A DNA stretch of 64,000 bases from Dryobates pubescens (Eukaryota > Chordata > Aves > Piciformes > Picidae): assembly GCF_014839835.1 (NCBI RefSeq), contig NC_071615.1, positions 17,679,001 through 17,743,000 on the forward strand, read 5' to 3'. Shown piece after piece: positions 39,701 to 48,919 of the stretch. Within the stretch, counting starts at the first letter, position 1. Each line of letters starts with the position of its first letter. The position numbers were made by a program, and so were the translations under genes. The notes under the pieces were generated by a model. It had not been told where the DNA came from, did not search any database, and worked only from the letters and a program-made list of their open reading frames with translations.

Positions 39701-42606
39701 TGGGGCTGTGCAGCCTGGAGAAGAGAAGGCTGCAGGCAGACCTCAGAGCAGCCTCCCAGGACCTGAAGGGCTCCAGGAGAGCTGGGGAGGGACTTGGGAC
39801 AAGGGCTGGGAGTGCCAGGCCCAGGGACAATGGCTTGGAGCTGGGAGAGAGGAGACTGAGAGTGGAGAGGAGGAAGAAATTCCTTGCAGGGAGGCTGGGG
39901 AGACTCTGGCACAGGCTGCCCAGGGAGGCTGTGGCTGCCTCCTGCCTGGAGGTGTTGAAGGCCAGGCTGGATGAGGCCTTGAGCAGCCTGTGCTGGTGGG
40001 AGGGGTCCCTGCCCATGGCAGGGGTTGGAGCTGGATGATTTTCAAGGTCCCTTCCAACCCAACCCACTCTGTGATGCTATGAATCTCTGCACCAAGAGCT
40101 GTGGAGCATGAACAAAGCCAGCCCTGCCCCCAGCTGCTGCCATTACCTGTTGGTGAAGAGCAGAGGGTTCTGCACTGCCCACTCAGCCAGGTGCAGAGCA
40201 GCATCCCAGGTCACCAGCCCTGTGGTTCCTCCAGAGACCATGGCCAGGCTCTCACAGAGGGTAACAGATTCCCCTGTGGGCTGGAGGGGGCAGGAGAAGA
40301 GAGGGCTGGAGCAGCACTGACAGGCTGTACTCCTGCAAAGGGGCAGGAAGCACTCGGGGGGGGCTGGGGCACAGCTCAGGTGATCCCCAGTGGTTTGTCC
40401 TCACCAGGAAGTAGCTCTTGTAACAAGCAGGAGATTCCTCTTCCTTCAGGAGCTCTGCCAGAGTCTCATAGAGCTCATCCAGGGGCTCAGCTGCCGTGGC
40501 TTCGTGCTGAGGGACACAACATCCAACTGTCACTGTGCTCAACAGCTTCAGAAACCTGGCTGAAGGCAGTGTCCCCTCAGCCCCTTTGCTGATGGGACCA
40601 ACCTGGGAGGGGTGGCTGAACACCAACAGCCCTCAGGCCGAGCTGCCCTGCAGCCAGGCCTGGCCAGGCTGAAAGCTGGGCAGAGGGAACCTCATGAAGT
40701 TCAGCCAGGGCAAGTGGAGGCTCCTGCCCCTGGGGAGCAACAACCTCCTGCAGCAGGGCAGCTGAGGGGGGAGCTGCTGGGAGGCAGCTCCAAGGAGAAG
40801 GAGCTGGGAGTAAATTAAACATGAGCCAGAAATGTGCCCTCATGGCCAGGAAGGCCAATGGTGATCTGGAGGGCACGAGGAAGAGTGTGGCCAGCAGGGC
40901 AAGGGAGGTTCTCTTGCCCGTCTATTCTGGCCTAGGGAGGCCACATCTGGAATCCTGGGTCCAGTCCTGGGCTCCCCAGTTCAGGAGGGACAGAGAAGTG
41001 CAGGAGAGAGCCCAGGGCAGGCTGCAGAGCTGCTGAGGGGCCTGGAGCAGCTCTGGGAGCAGCAAAGGCTGAGAGCCCTGGGGCTGAGAGCCTGCAGAAG
41101 AGCAGCCCCAGAGGGCAGTTGAGCAATGCTCAGCAAGAGCTAAAGGAGCTGTGGGGGGCAAGAGGCTGGGGCCAGGCTCTGCTGAGTGCTGCCCAGGGCC
41201 AGCACAAGGGGCAAGGGGCAGCAAGTGTCAGGCAGGAGGTTGGAGCTGAGCAGGAGGAGAAAGTTGTTTGGGGTGAGGCTGCTGGAGGCCTGGAGCAGGC
41301 TGCCCAGAGAGGTTGTGGAGTGTCCTGGTGTGGAGAGCTTCCAACCCCCCTGGGCATTGTGCTGCTGGGCAGGGTGCTGGGGGTGCCCTGCTCCCCCTGT
41401 GCTGGGGGAGCTCCAGAGCTCCCTGTGCTGGGAGTCTCTCCTGGAGCAGCTGTGGCACACTCAGGCAGCCCCAGCTGAACACATCTCTGGCCACAAGTGC
41501 TGCTGCTGTGAACAGAAAGCCTTCAGCTTGGCCCTGCTGGCAGATTTTGCCACGAGAGAAGGTGCAGGCAAGAGGAGGAGCAGGCACCAACCTTTTTGAT
41601 GAGCTGGGTGAGAAAGCTCAGCCTGTACTTGGTGGGAGGAGGATACTGCACACACAGAGGGTGCAGGAGGGTCTGAAACAAGGAGAGAAGAACAGTTGAG
41701 AGCAGCTCCCAAAGGAAGACCCAGGAGCCACTACCAGGCTCTTTGTGCCGTGAAGTTTGGTGACTTTGGATCTTTTGGTTAGCTCCCAGAGCTGCTGCAG
41801 CAAACCTGAGCCTCACTCCTGAGAAAGCAAACAGCAGGACTGGGTGGAAGGAGCCCAGAGAGCTCTGCTTGGCTTCCCTCTCCTCTCTTCGGTTTGCTTT
41901 GCCTCCCGCTTTGTGATTTCCATCCAGGTGCAAAGGGGTCAAGCACCAGAAGGACTGACACAGCCCAGCAGCAGCTGGGATATCCCTCGGGGGCTGGGGG
42001 GGTCTGCTCCTCCGCGGGGGCTGGGGGGGGGGGGTCTGCTCCTCCGCGGGGGCTGGGGGCGGGGGTCTGCTCCTCCGCGGGGGCTGGGGGCGGGGGTCTG
42101 CTCCTCCGCGGGGGCTGGGGGCGGGGGTCTGCTCCTCCGCGGGGACTGGGGGGGGGGGTCTGCTCCTGCGCGGGGGCTGGGGGGGGTCTGCTCCTCGTTG
42201 ACCATCAGCAGGCGCGGGGCCAGCCGGGCGTTCAAGCCATCCCTGCCCAGGCACAGTGACCTTACCACTGGCACTAAGGAAGAGCTGAGCTGAGGAGGGG
42301 CAGGGCGTTCGCCGTCCTGCCGGGCACGGAGTGCTCCCCCTCGGCCCCCAGCAGCTGCTGCGGGGGCACCGAGCTGCCGCTCACCTTGTGCAGGATGTCC
42401 AGCAGCAGCGAGCAGTCCGCAGACGTCCGCAGCTTTTGCTCCAGCTCCTAAAAGGGACGAAACACGCAGCTGAGCCCCTGCCCATTCCTGCCTGCCCGCC
42501 CCAGCACCCGCCGCCCCCCGCCCCGTACCGGCCAGGGGAAGCAGCGCAGCTGCCGAGCCGCCAGGAAGCGGCGCTGGAAGCAGAGACCCAACTCCGGCTC
42601 GGCCAT
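30640..42606 (-). CDS. EEF2KMT: EEF2KMT (FAM86A), eukaryotic elongation factor 2 lysine methyltransferase, complete, 8 exons
   Basis: Minus-strand exons in order: 42606-42529, 42447-42385, 41672-41592, 40506-40405, 40280-40147, 38059-37752, 35759-35610, 30740-30640. They total 1017 nt, 338 codons plus stop, all phase-consistent; human has 330 residues and 8 exons. The family is a class I SAM-dependent methyltransferase that trimethylates a lysine of eEF2 in the cytosol. Seen in sequence: [17 protein letters not shown] at the N terminus, [35 protein letters not shown] motif [40 protein letters not shown] and [16 protein letters not shown]. Exon 6 is longer than the human equivalent because of a Gln/Gly/Ala-rich insert after LNGFSPG. 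Intron 7 is 4.9 kb and holds a 3.4-kb minisatellite. The exon 3 donor is an atypical GTTGGT. Confidence 0.97.
30875..34310. repeat. 3.4-kb minisatellite in EEF2KMT intron 7 with a 43-bp dimeric unit
   Basis: Two related monomers alternate for most of the array: one of about 22 bp (GGTGCTGCCCTACCCGACC) and one of about 21 bp (CCGGTGCTGCCTGACTGAG). From about 33600 the register changes to shorter GCGCTGCCCTGCCCGACC-type units. CpG content is high. All long open frames in this interval are by-products of the repeat. Confidence 0.97.
34310..34650. other. Non-repeat intronic sequence (EEF2KMT intron 7)
   Basis: Ordinary composition between the minisatellite and antisense CR1; nothing recognised. 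Confidence 0.6.
34650..34983 (-). mobile_element. Two antisense CR1 3' ends in tandem, EEF2KMT intron 7
   Basis: GACCCTCAAGATCATCCAGC occurs at 34677 and again at about 34782, each starting a separate antisense 3' end. Confidence 0.87.
34984..35500 (-). mobile_element. CR1 LINE 3' fragment, antisense, EEF2KMT intron 7
   Basis: CATAGAATCATAGAATCAAC, then the full antisense 3' body. It ends about 110 bp from exon 7. Confidence 0.93.
35610..35759 (-). CDS. EEF2KMT: EEF2KMT exon 7
   Basis: Acceptor CTCTGCAG, donor GTAGGT, 150 nt. It encodes [18 protein letters not shown], then [19 protein letters not shown], matching the human C-terminal part. Confidence 0.95.
36215..37050 (-). mobile_element. 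CR1 LINE 3' fragment, antisense, EEF2KMT intron 6
   Basis: GAGGGGACCTCTGCAGATCA to GCATTCAG-type upstream sequence. Same subfamily as 6040-6955. Confidence 0.88.
37130..37385 (+). mobile_element. CR1 LINE 3' fragment, sense
   Basis: CAGGGCCAGCACAAGGGGCA to GGGGGAGCTCCCTTCCAACC. It lies opposite the preceding antisense copy and forms an inverted pair with it. Confidence 0.88.
37752..38059 (-). CDS. EEF2KMT: EEF2KMT exon 6 (SAM-binding core)
   Basis: Acceptor CCCTTCAG, donor GTACCT, 308 nt. It carries [23 protein letters not shown] and [11 protein letters not shown]. About 14 residues rich in Gln, Gly and Ala ([16 protein letters not shown] region) sit between LNGF and VMVADLDW and appear absent from human. 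Confidence 0.96.
38140..38940 (-). mobile_element. CR1 LINE 3' fragment, antisense, EEF2KMT intron 5
   Basis: ACAGAATCAGAGCACTGCAG to CTTGGCCTCAGCCATGGCTG. Confidence 0.9.
39295..39355 (-). mobile_element. CR1 LINE 3' end, antisense, very short
   Basis: AGAATCACAGAGTGCCAGCT, then GACCCCAGGGATCACC. Confidence 0.6.
39670..40085 (+). mobile_element. CR1 LINE 3' fragment, sense, EEF2KMT intron 5
   Basis: GGGGCCAGGCTGGGAGAGCT to CCCACTCTGTGATGCTATGA. It ends 62 bp from exon 5. Confidence 0.92.
40147..40280 (-). CDS. EEF2KMT: EEF2KMT exon 5
   Basis: Acceptor CCCTCCAG, donor GTAATG, 134 nt. It encodes [17 protein letters not shown], then [19 protein letters not shown] and QNPLLFTN. Confidence 0.95.
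40405..40506 (-). CDS. EEF2KMT: EEF2KMT exon 4
   Basis: Acceptor TCCCTCAG, donor GTGAGG, 102 nt. It encodes [20 protein letters not shown], then [14 protein letters not shown]. Confidence 0.96.
40585..41440 (+). mobile_element. CR1 LINE 3' fragment, sense, EEF2KMT intron 3
   Basis: TGATGGGACCAACCTGGGAG to GAGCTCCAGAGCTCCCTGTG. Confidence 0.9.
41592..41672 (-). CDS. EEF2KMT: EEF2KMT exon 3
   Basis: Acceptor TTGTTTCAG, 81 nt. It encodes [20 protein letters not shown] and LTQLIKK. The donor GTTGGT departs from the usual GTRAG at positions +3 and +4. Confidence 0.93.
41990..42210. repeat. G-rich minisatellite in EEF2KMT intron 2, 31-33-bp unit, about 6 copies
   Basis: Core GGTCTGCTCCTCCGCGGGGG with G runs up to a dozen. 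It lies 175 bp from exon 2, on the edge of the CpG island. Confidence 0.93.
42385..42447 (-). CDS. EEF2KMT: EEF2KMT exon 2
   Basis: Acceptor CCTTTTAG, donor GTGAGC, 63 nt. It encodes [20 protein letters not shown] plus K, matching human SLEAKLRDSSDSELLRDILH. Confidence 0.95.
42529..42606 (-). CDS. EEF2KMT: EEF2KMT exon 1
   Basis: ATG at 42606-42604, 26 codons, ending CFPWP before donor GTACGG. It lies in the CpG island shared with NDUFB6. Confidence 0.95.
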
Positions 42607-42696
42607 GGCCGCACGCCCGGCAGGCCTCACGCATCCCCGGCCTCGCCTGACCGCCGTGCCGGGGGGAGGAGCCGCCTAGAAGGGAGGAGGCCTCCG

Positions 42697-42768
42697 CTGT
42701 GACGCGGGGCTCGAACCCGCGGCGCTGCGCTTGCGAGCCGAGCGCTCTCCCAGCTGAGCCGCAGGGGG
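42697..42768 (-). tRNA. tRNA-like sequence, probably a pseudogene, between the divergent promoters
   Basis: Read on the minus strand, it has an exact D arm (GCTC-AGCTGGGA-GAGC, the A box) and an exact T arm (GCGGG-TTCGAGC-CCCGC, the B box) at canonical tRNA spacing, 72 nt in all. The loop at positions 32-38 would be CTCGCAA (anticodon CGC). However, the anticodon stem pairs at only two positions and the acceptor stem (CCCCCTG with GTCACAG) does not pair. It is therefore a degenerate tRNA or a tRNA-derived pol III box pair, not a confident functional gene. Confidence 0.45.
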
Positions 42769-42895
42769 CGCCCCGGCCCCGCCCGGCGCCGCGCAGCCTG
42801 ATGGCGTCACGGCCGTGCGCCGCGGCGAAGGACACAGCGCCCGTCCGCTGCGCGGCCCCGCGCCAGCCCGCGCCGCCGCCCGCACCGCCACCGCC

Positions 42896-43075
42896 ATGAG
42901 CGGCTACACCCCGGACGAGAAGCTGCGGCTGCAGCAGCTCCGCGCCCTGCGGCGCCGCTGGCTGCGGGACCAGGAGCTGAGCGAGCGGGAGCCCGTCCTG
43001 CCGAAGCGGCAGCTGGGCCCCGTGGCCTCCTTCTGGGAGCGCTTCCTGCAGCCCGGGGGGCTCTGGCGGCAGCAG
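42896..43075 (+). CDS. NDUFB6: NDUFB6 exon 1
   Basis: ATG in context GCCGCCATGAGC, 60 codons, donor GTCAGC after GLWRQQ. Confidence 0.96.
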
Positions 43076-46000
43076 GTCAGCGCGGGGGGGACGGGGCAGC
43101 AGGGCCCGGTCGCGCCGGCCCGGACCGCCTGACGCGCCTCTGTGTGCCCGGCAGGTGTACAAGGTCTGCGAGACCAGCGGCTTCCTCCTGACGCGGGTCC
43201 TGGTCCCCGCCTGGATCATCGCCTACTACTTGAAGTACCACGCCATGGTGAGCCCCCGAGGCGCTGAGGGGTTGAGGGTGTGGTGGTTGGGCCCTGGCCC
43301 GGAGGCCAGCTGCCCACCGAGGCCGCTCTGCCACCCACCCCTCTTGAATGGACAGGGGGAGAGGGGAAAAATGCACCAAAAGCAGCTGATAAGGTAGAAG
43401 CAATTTTAATAACAATAATGAGCAAAGAGCAGCATAGAATCACAGAAGCATAGAATCGGTAAGGTTGGAAAAGACCTCAGAGGTCACCAGGTCCAAGCTG
43501 TCACCCAGCACCTCCTGACAACTAACCCATGGCTCCCAGGGCCACATCCAAGCCCCTCTTGAACACCCCCAGGGATGGGGACTCCACCACCTCCCTGGGC
43601 AGCACAGCCCAGTGGCCAATCTCTCTTGCTGGGAAGAACTTTCTCCTCCCCTCCAGCCTAAACCTCCCCTGGCACAACTTGAGACTGTGGCCTCTTGTTC
43701 TGCTGCTGGCTGCCTGGGAGCAGAGCCCAACCCCCACCTGGCTCCAACCTCCCTGCAGGGAGTTGCAGAGAGCAAGAAGGTCTCCCCTGAGCCTCCTCTT
43801 CTGCAGGCTAAGCAACCCCAGCTCCCTCAGCCTCTCCTCCCAGGGCTGTGCCCCAGACCCCTCCCCAGCTTTGTTGCCCTTCTCTGGACACCTTCAAGTC
43901 TCTCAATGTCCTTCTTGAGCTGAGGAGCCCAGAGCTGGACACAGGGCTCAAGGTGTGGCCTGAGCAGTAGGCAGTGGGGAAGTGACAGCAGAGAGAGCTG
44001 TTGGTCTCTGCTTCCCAGCAGCAGCACAGGGTCAGTCTCAGGCAGCAGGGCTCTCTCAGCTTGGTGGTTACTTAGGAGGGGAGATGCCATGGATGAATCC
44101 CCCAACCTCCTTCTTTCACTTCATTCTTACACCTGAGCTGACCTCATCTGGCATGGAAGACCTCTTTGGCCAGCCTGGGTCAGCTGGCTCAGCCCTGTCC
44201 CCTCCCAAAGTCTTGCCCACCCCTCAGTGTACTCTGGGGGCAGGGAAACATGGAAAGGACACAGGCTGGAGGCTGCTGTGCTGTGTCCACTCCTGCTGCC
44301 AAACACAGCACCAGAGAGCTGCTGTGAGGAGATGTCCCTCCAGTACAGAGGGGAAGGGAGGGAAATGGAGGTTAAAGCCTGGAGGAAGCTCTCTTGTAGA
44401 GAGAGAGGTTGGTGAAACCAGGGCTGTGGGGAGGGTTGACATGGTCAGGCTGGTCAGGTGTCTGCTGCAGGCTTCCCAAGGTCCCTGCACTGCCTGCTCA
44501 TGCTTGCTGGGGTGGCACAAGCAGGCCTCTGGTTGTGGTCCTTTAGGGTCGTGACCAGCTGGGCCCCTGCTGCCTCCTGGCAGCTGCCCAGCTGTGCCTG
44601 CATGCTGGGCTGGTGAGCCTGGGGCTGAGCAGGCTGCAGCTGCTGGGCTGGGGGTGGGGGCAGTGCATGGAGGATGGGGCAGGCCTTGCACTGCTGCAGG
44701 CCTTGCACTGCTGCAGCTGCTGGGCTGGGGGTGGGGAGGGGGCAGTGCATGGAGGATGGGGCAGGCCTCGCACTGCTGCAGGCCTCGCACTGCTGCGGGC
44801 CTCGCACTGCTGCGGGCCTCGCACTGCTGCGGGCCTCGCACTGCTGCGGGCCTCGCACTGCTGCGGGCCTCGCACTGCTGCAGCCCTCGCACTGCTGCAG
44901 CCCTCGCACTGCTGCAGCCCGGCCTGGCTCGGAGGGGTGCCGTTTGACCAGCCTCAGGCATTTCAGCGGTGGAAAGAAGCTGTCTCCACGAGCCTGGTGC
45001 TCAGTAAGGCTGCTGCAGGAGGGTTGTGCCCTCCCTCTGTGCCCCTGATGCTAACAGCCTTTCCCTTCCCTTCCCTCTCTCCCTGTGCCTGCAGAAAACC
45101 CCCCACGGCATCGTGATGTCCAACCCCCCCATCTACCCAGTAAGTCTCTGCTGACTCCTTGGTTCCTGCCCAGGCAGGCTGGGGGTGGGGGGCAGAGGGG
45201 CAGCTGGGTGCAGGGAGAATCTCTAGCAGCAGGAGCTTGCTGCCATGCAGCTGCACAGCTCAGCCCTTCTGAGCAGTTCTGCTCTTGCCCTCGGGGCAGA
45301 GGGTGCCCAGGAGCAGCAGATGCTGAGAGCAGGGCTCAGCCTGGGGGGAGCACACCAAGCTGGCCTGATGGCATGCAGATTGCAGCAGCTTGCTGAAGGG
45401 GTTTGGGGCTCTGAAGCCTCCCTGAAAGCGTCCCCATGAGCTCCTGCAGTGACAGAGGGGTGGCTCTGCCTCTCCTGCTGGCAGGAGCAGCCAGTTGTCA
45501 GGAGCCCTGAGGGGGTTGGTGCTGAGTGGGTCACTTGTGGCCACACAAGCTTGGTCCCAGGTGCCCCTGAGGGTCATGCCCCCCACACTGAGGTGTCTCC
45601 AGGGAGAAAGCCACATCCCCTCAGCTTGGGATCAGCCTCATGAAGTGGAGAGTGTCAGCCTGGTTGATCTTTGCTGTCTGCAGGCTGCTCCTGGAGCTCC
45701 TGGGCAAGTACTGTGATGGTTTAGCTCTGCTGTTTCTCCCAGTTCCATAGTTTTGTGGGTTTGGTTTTTGCAGTGCCTGCCCAGTTCTGCTCTAGCTACA
45801 GCAAAGCATTGCCAAGCAGCCTACCAAACACCCAGCAAGGGGCTGGAGGCCAAGCTGGCTCTGACTTCAGCTTAACTCACTTCAGTCAGCTCAGCTCAGC
45901 AGGCCAAGGAAGTGCCTGGAGCTGGGACAAGCAGCAGCTGGGCGTCAGGTGGGGTTCTGAGGGCTAATGTGAGCCATGGTGGGGCTGGAAAGGACCTCTG

Positions 46001-46737
46001 GAGCTCATCCACTCCAAGCCCCTGCCCCAGCAGGGCACCCCCAGCAGCTTGCCCAGCAGCACAGTGCCCAGGGGGGGTTGGAAGCTCTCCACACCAGGAC
46101 ACTCCACAACCTCTCTGGGCAGCCTGCTCCAGGCCTCCAGCAGCCTCACCCCAAACAACTTTCTCCTCCTGCTCAGCTCCAACCTCCTGCCTGACACTTG
46201 CTGCCCCTTGCCCCTTGTGCTGGCCCTGGGCACCACTCAGCAGAGCCTGGCCCCAGCCTCTTGCCCCCCACAGCTCCTTCAGCTCTTGCTGAGCATTGCT
46301 CAGCTGCCCTCTGGGGCTGCTCTGCTCCAGGCTCTCAGCCCCAGGGCTCTCAGCCTCTCCTGCTGAAGCAGCTGGGAGCTGTGGGTCTGGGCAGTGGCTC
46401 CCAGCTCTGCTGGAGCTCTGCTGGTCCTAGAGCTGACCATCTCCAAGCATTTGGCTGCTGTGCTGTGGCTGAGCAGGAGGGGTGAGGCCAGGCAGGTTTG
46501 GGTGGCTTGGCTGAGGAGCTGTGGGCAGTGCTGAGGGCACTGGGAGCCTTGGGAGGGAGCTGAGGTGAGGCTGGGCTTGGTCTGGCAGTGGGGACAGTGT
46601 CAGCTGGACTGGGAGGGCTGAGCCTGGGTGTGGGGGGAAATGCTGACCCTGTGCTTCCCTTCCACCAGGGGGACAGGATTCTGGAGACAGGAGAAGTCAG
46701 GCCCCCCCTGAAAGAAGACCCTCATGAGCACCACTGA
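42896..46737 (+). CDS. NDUFB6: NDUFB6, NADH:ubiquinone oxidoreductase subunit B6 (complex I B17), complete, 4 exons
   Basis: Exons 42896-43075, 43155-43247, 45095-45139 and 46669-46737 give 128 codons plus stop, the same length as human. Residues 1-30 ([14 protein letters not shown], then [18 protein letters not shown]) are almost identical to human NDUFB6. The single membrane helix is in exon 2 ([19 protein letters not shown]). Exon 3 gives [12 protein letters not shown], and exon 4 ends [18 protein letters not shown] then HEHH. It is an accessory subunit of the membrane arm of mitochondrial complex I. All introns are phase 0 and the four-exon structure matches human, so this is not a retrocopy. 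The start lies 289 bp from the divergent EEF2KMT start. Human NDUFB6 is on 9p21 beside TOPORS, so the location here is unexpected. Confidence 0.97.
43155..43247 (+). CDS. NDUFB6: NDUFB6 exon 2 (membrane helix)
   Basis: Acceptor CCCGGCAG, donor GTGAGC, 31 codons. The short 79-bp intron before it is free of repeats. Confidence 0.96.
43434..43975 (-). mobile_element. CR1 LINE 3' fragment, antisense, NDUFB6 intron 2
   Basis: CATAGAATCACAGAAGCATA, then TAAGGTTGGAAAAGACCTCA. Nearly identical to 34984-35500. Confidence 0.93.
43985..44625. other. Non-repeat intronic sequence (NDUFB6 intron 2)
   Basis: No recognised feature. The minisatellite starts at its right end. Confidence 0.55.
44630..44925. 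repeat. Minisatellite in NDUFB6 intron 2, 17-bp unit within a longer duplication
   Basis: Unit GGGCCTCGCACTGCTGC in about ten copies. It is preceded by duplicated blocks containing GGGCAGTGCATGGAGGATGG. Confidence 0.93.
45095..45139 (+). CDS. NDUFB6: NDUFB6 exon 3
   Basis: Acceptor GTGCCTGCAG, donor GTAAGT, 15 codons [15 protein letters not shown]. Confidence 0.94.
45145..45965. other. Non-repeat intronic sequence (NDUFB6 intron 3)
   Basis: No exon or repeat recognised. Confidence 0.55.
45970..46365 (-). mobile_element. CR1 LINE 3' fragment, antisense, NDUFB6 intron 3
   Basis: GCTGGAAAGGACCTCTGGAG to CCCCAGGGCTCTCAGCCTCT. Confidence 0.9.
46669..46737 (+). CDS. NDUFB6: NDUFB6 exon 4 (terminal)
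   Basis: Acceptor TTCCACCAG, 22 codons plus TGA, ending DPHEHH. Human ends PDQHH. Confidence 0.95.
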   Translation, partial: GDRILETGEVRPPLKEDPHEHH

Positions 46738-46914
46738 TGGGCCAGCCCTGCTCAGCAAGCCAAGAACTGCAGCTGCTTCCTCTGCTCCATAAAGGAGTCC
46801 TGACTCTGCCTCTCCTTGGCTCTTCTGTCCTTCTCTTCCCCTCACCCCACACAGTTCCTGCTGCTGCTCCTGTGGGAATTTCTTCTGTCTTTGGTGAGCT
46901 TCAGTGCTCAGTCT

Positions 46915-47325
46915 TAAGAGAATGGTTTGGGCTGGCAAAGCCCTCCCAGAGCAGCCAGGCCAACCCCAACCCAACCCCACCATGGCCACCAAACCCTGGC
47001 CCCAGCTGCCATGGCCACAGGGTTCTGCAGCCCCTCCAGCCATGGGGACTCCACCACCTCCCTGAGCAGCCTCTGCCAGGCCCTGACCACTCTGCCACCA
47101 AAGACATTTTGCCTCCTCTCCAACCTAACCCTCCCCTGGCACAGTTTCAGGCCATTGCCTCTGCTTCTGTCCCCTGAGCCTAGGGAGCAGAGCCCAAGCC
47201 CCAGCTGGCTGCAGCCTCCTCTCAGGGAGCTGCAGAGAGCAAGGAGGTCTCCCTCAGCCTCCTCCAGGCTCACCACCCCCAGCTCCCTCAGCTGCTCCTC
47301 CCCAGCCCTGTTCTCAAGTGATCCC
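46915..47325 (-). mobile_element. CR1 LINE 3' fragment, antisense
   Basis: AGAATGGTTTGGGCTGGCAA. It is a close antisense relative of the copy at 2755-3255. Confidence 0.9.
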
Positions 47326-47784
47326 CAGCCTCCCTTCCTCAAGTTCCCCTCGGGCCTGGCAGCAGGGCAGTCACCTGCAGGGCCTGGGGGTGGGCTGGTG
47401 TGCCCCAGGCTGTCCCCCTGAGCTCCCCCAGGGGCTGTCCCCTTCCCAAGCAGTTCTGATAGAGACTTCCAGGGGCAGCTCAGCTTCCAACAGTATCTTC
47501 CCCCCAGTTCTGTGCCAGGGCAGGGGGGCAGAAGTGGCACTGCTGCCCCACATTCTTCTCAGCCTTTACCCTTCAGCACTCCCTGCTTTGCCAGCAGCCC
47601 TCTCGTGGTGTCACCTTCCTGGGGTGCTTGGGGTTGGGGCATGGAGGCCTCTTGGTGGGCAGGGAGCTGCTGATGCTTCTGGATCCCTTTCCAGCTCCAG
47701 CTGTTCTAGAGGGGCACTGTGGTGGTGGCTGCCCTGGGGGTGGCAGTGGTTCAGCCAGCACTGAGGTGAGCAGCAGGTGAGGCA

Positions 47785-47890
47785 CAGAACCCCAGCAGGG
47801 TGGGCTTGGAAGGGAGCTCTGGAGCTCACCCAGTCCCAACCCCCTGCTCCAGCAGGGCATCCACAGCAGCTTGCCCAGCAGGTGCCAGAA
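47785..47890 (-). mobile_element. CR1 LINE 3' end, antisense
   Basis: CACAGAACCCCAGCAGGGTG, then TTGGAAGGGAGCTCTGGAGC. Confidence 0.83.
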
Positions 47891-48244
47891 GCCCCTGGTG
47901 ACCTCACCATGTGTGCCCAGCAGAGCCACTGTTTGTGAGGTCAAGGGGACAGGCAGGAGGCTCTTGCTGTGCCAGGGGACAGCCAGACCACCCTGGCCAA
48001 GGCAGCAGTGAATGTTCTGCAGCCATGGACCCTGCCCTGGGCAGCCCTGCTCAGCCTGCAGCCCCCAGGGCCCTCCCCGAGCCCATCCCTGTCCTCTGGT
48101 GACAGCTCAGGGCGGGACAGCAAGTGGGGGGCAGCTGTGGGCTGGAAGGGGGCTGCAGGCTCCTGGGGGGCATCACTGGCAGGCTCTGGAGGGGAGCCCT
48201 GGGGAAGCTCGAGGGCTCCTGGGGAAGCTGGAGAGTCAGGAGTG

Positions 48245-48755
48245 GTGAGGGGCTCTGGAGAAGGCAGAGTCAGGGGGGAGGCTGGGGAGCTGTTGGGGGG
48301 CTCTGGAGAAGGCAGAGTCAGGGGGGGAGGCTGGGGAGCTGTTGGGGGGCTCTGGAGAAGGCAGAGTCGGGGGAGGCTGGGGAGCTGATGGGGGGCTCTG
48401 GAGAAGGCAGTCAGGGGGGAGGCTGGGGAGCTGTTGGGGGGCTCTGGAGAAGGCAGAGTCAGGGGGGAGGCTGGGGAGCTGTTGGGGGGCTCTGGAGAAG
48501 GCAGAGTCGAGGGGGAGGCTGGGGAGCTGTTGGGGGGCTCTGGAGAAGGCAGAGTCAGGGGGGGAGGTGGGGAGCCGTTGGGGGGCTCTGGAGAAGGCAG
48601 AGTCAAGGGGGGAGGCTGGGGAGCTGTTGGGGGGCTCTGGAGAAGGCAGAGTCGGGGGGGAGGTGGGGAGCTGTTGGGGGGCTCTGGAGAAGGCAGAGTC
48701 GGGGGGGAGGCTGGGGAGCTGTTGGGGGGCTCTGGAGAAGGCAGTTGGGGGACAG
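48245..48755. repeat. Minisatellite, 45-49-bp unit, about 11 copies
   Basis: Core GGCTCTGGAGAAGGCAGAGT with variable G runs that change unit length. Several frames remain open across it on both strands, but no gene is implied. Confidence 0.95.
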
Positions 48756-48919
48756 TGAGGAGCTGGTGGGGGCTGTGAGTGGTGATGGAGGGGATGGGGG
48801 TGGCAGGGGGGGGTCATGGGGGCTGCAGGGGGTCGTGGAGGCTGCAGGGGCAGGCTGGGGTCTGGGTGGCTGTCTCAGGGCCTTAATGGGGTCCCTGTCA
48901 CTACCCCCCCCCCCGGCAG

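Larger units (their letters stand above)
42290..43150. promoter_or_regulatory. Bidirectional CpG-island promoter of EEF2KMT (minus) and NDUFB6 (plus)
   Basis: The two start codons (42606 minus, 42896 plus) are 289 bp apart in CpG-rich, non-repeat DNA. A CTCF-like GCCGCAGGGGGCGCC lies at 42758-42772. The layout implies shared transcription control of two housekeeping genes. Confidence 0.8.

Noticed and set aside
47941-48606. Proline-rich minus-strand frame reading LPSPEPPNSSPASP repeatedly
   Set aside because: It follows the 45-49-bp minisatellite; unit-length changes break the register and no splice or start context supports it.
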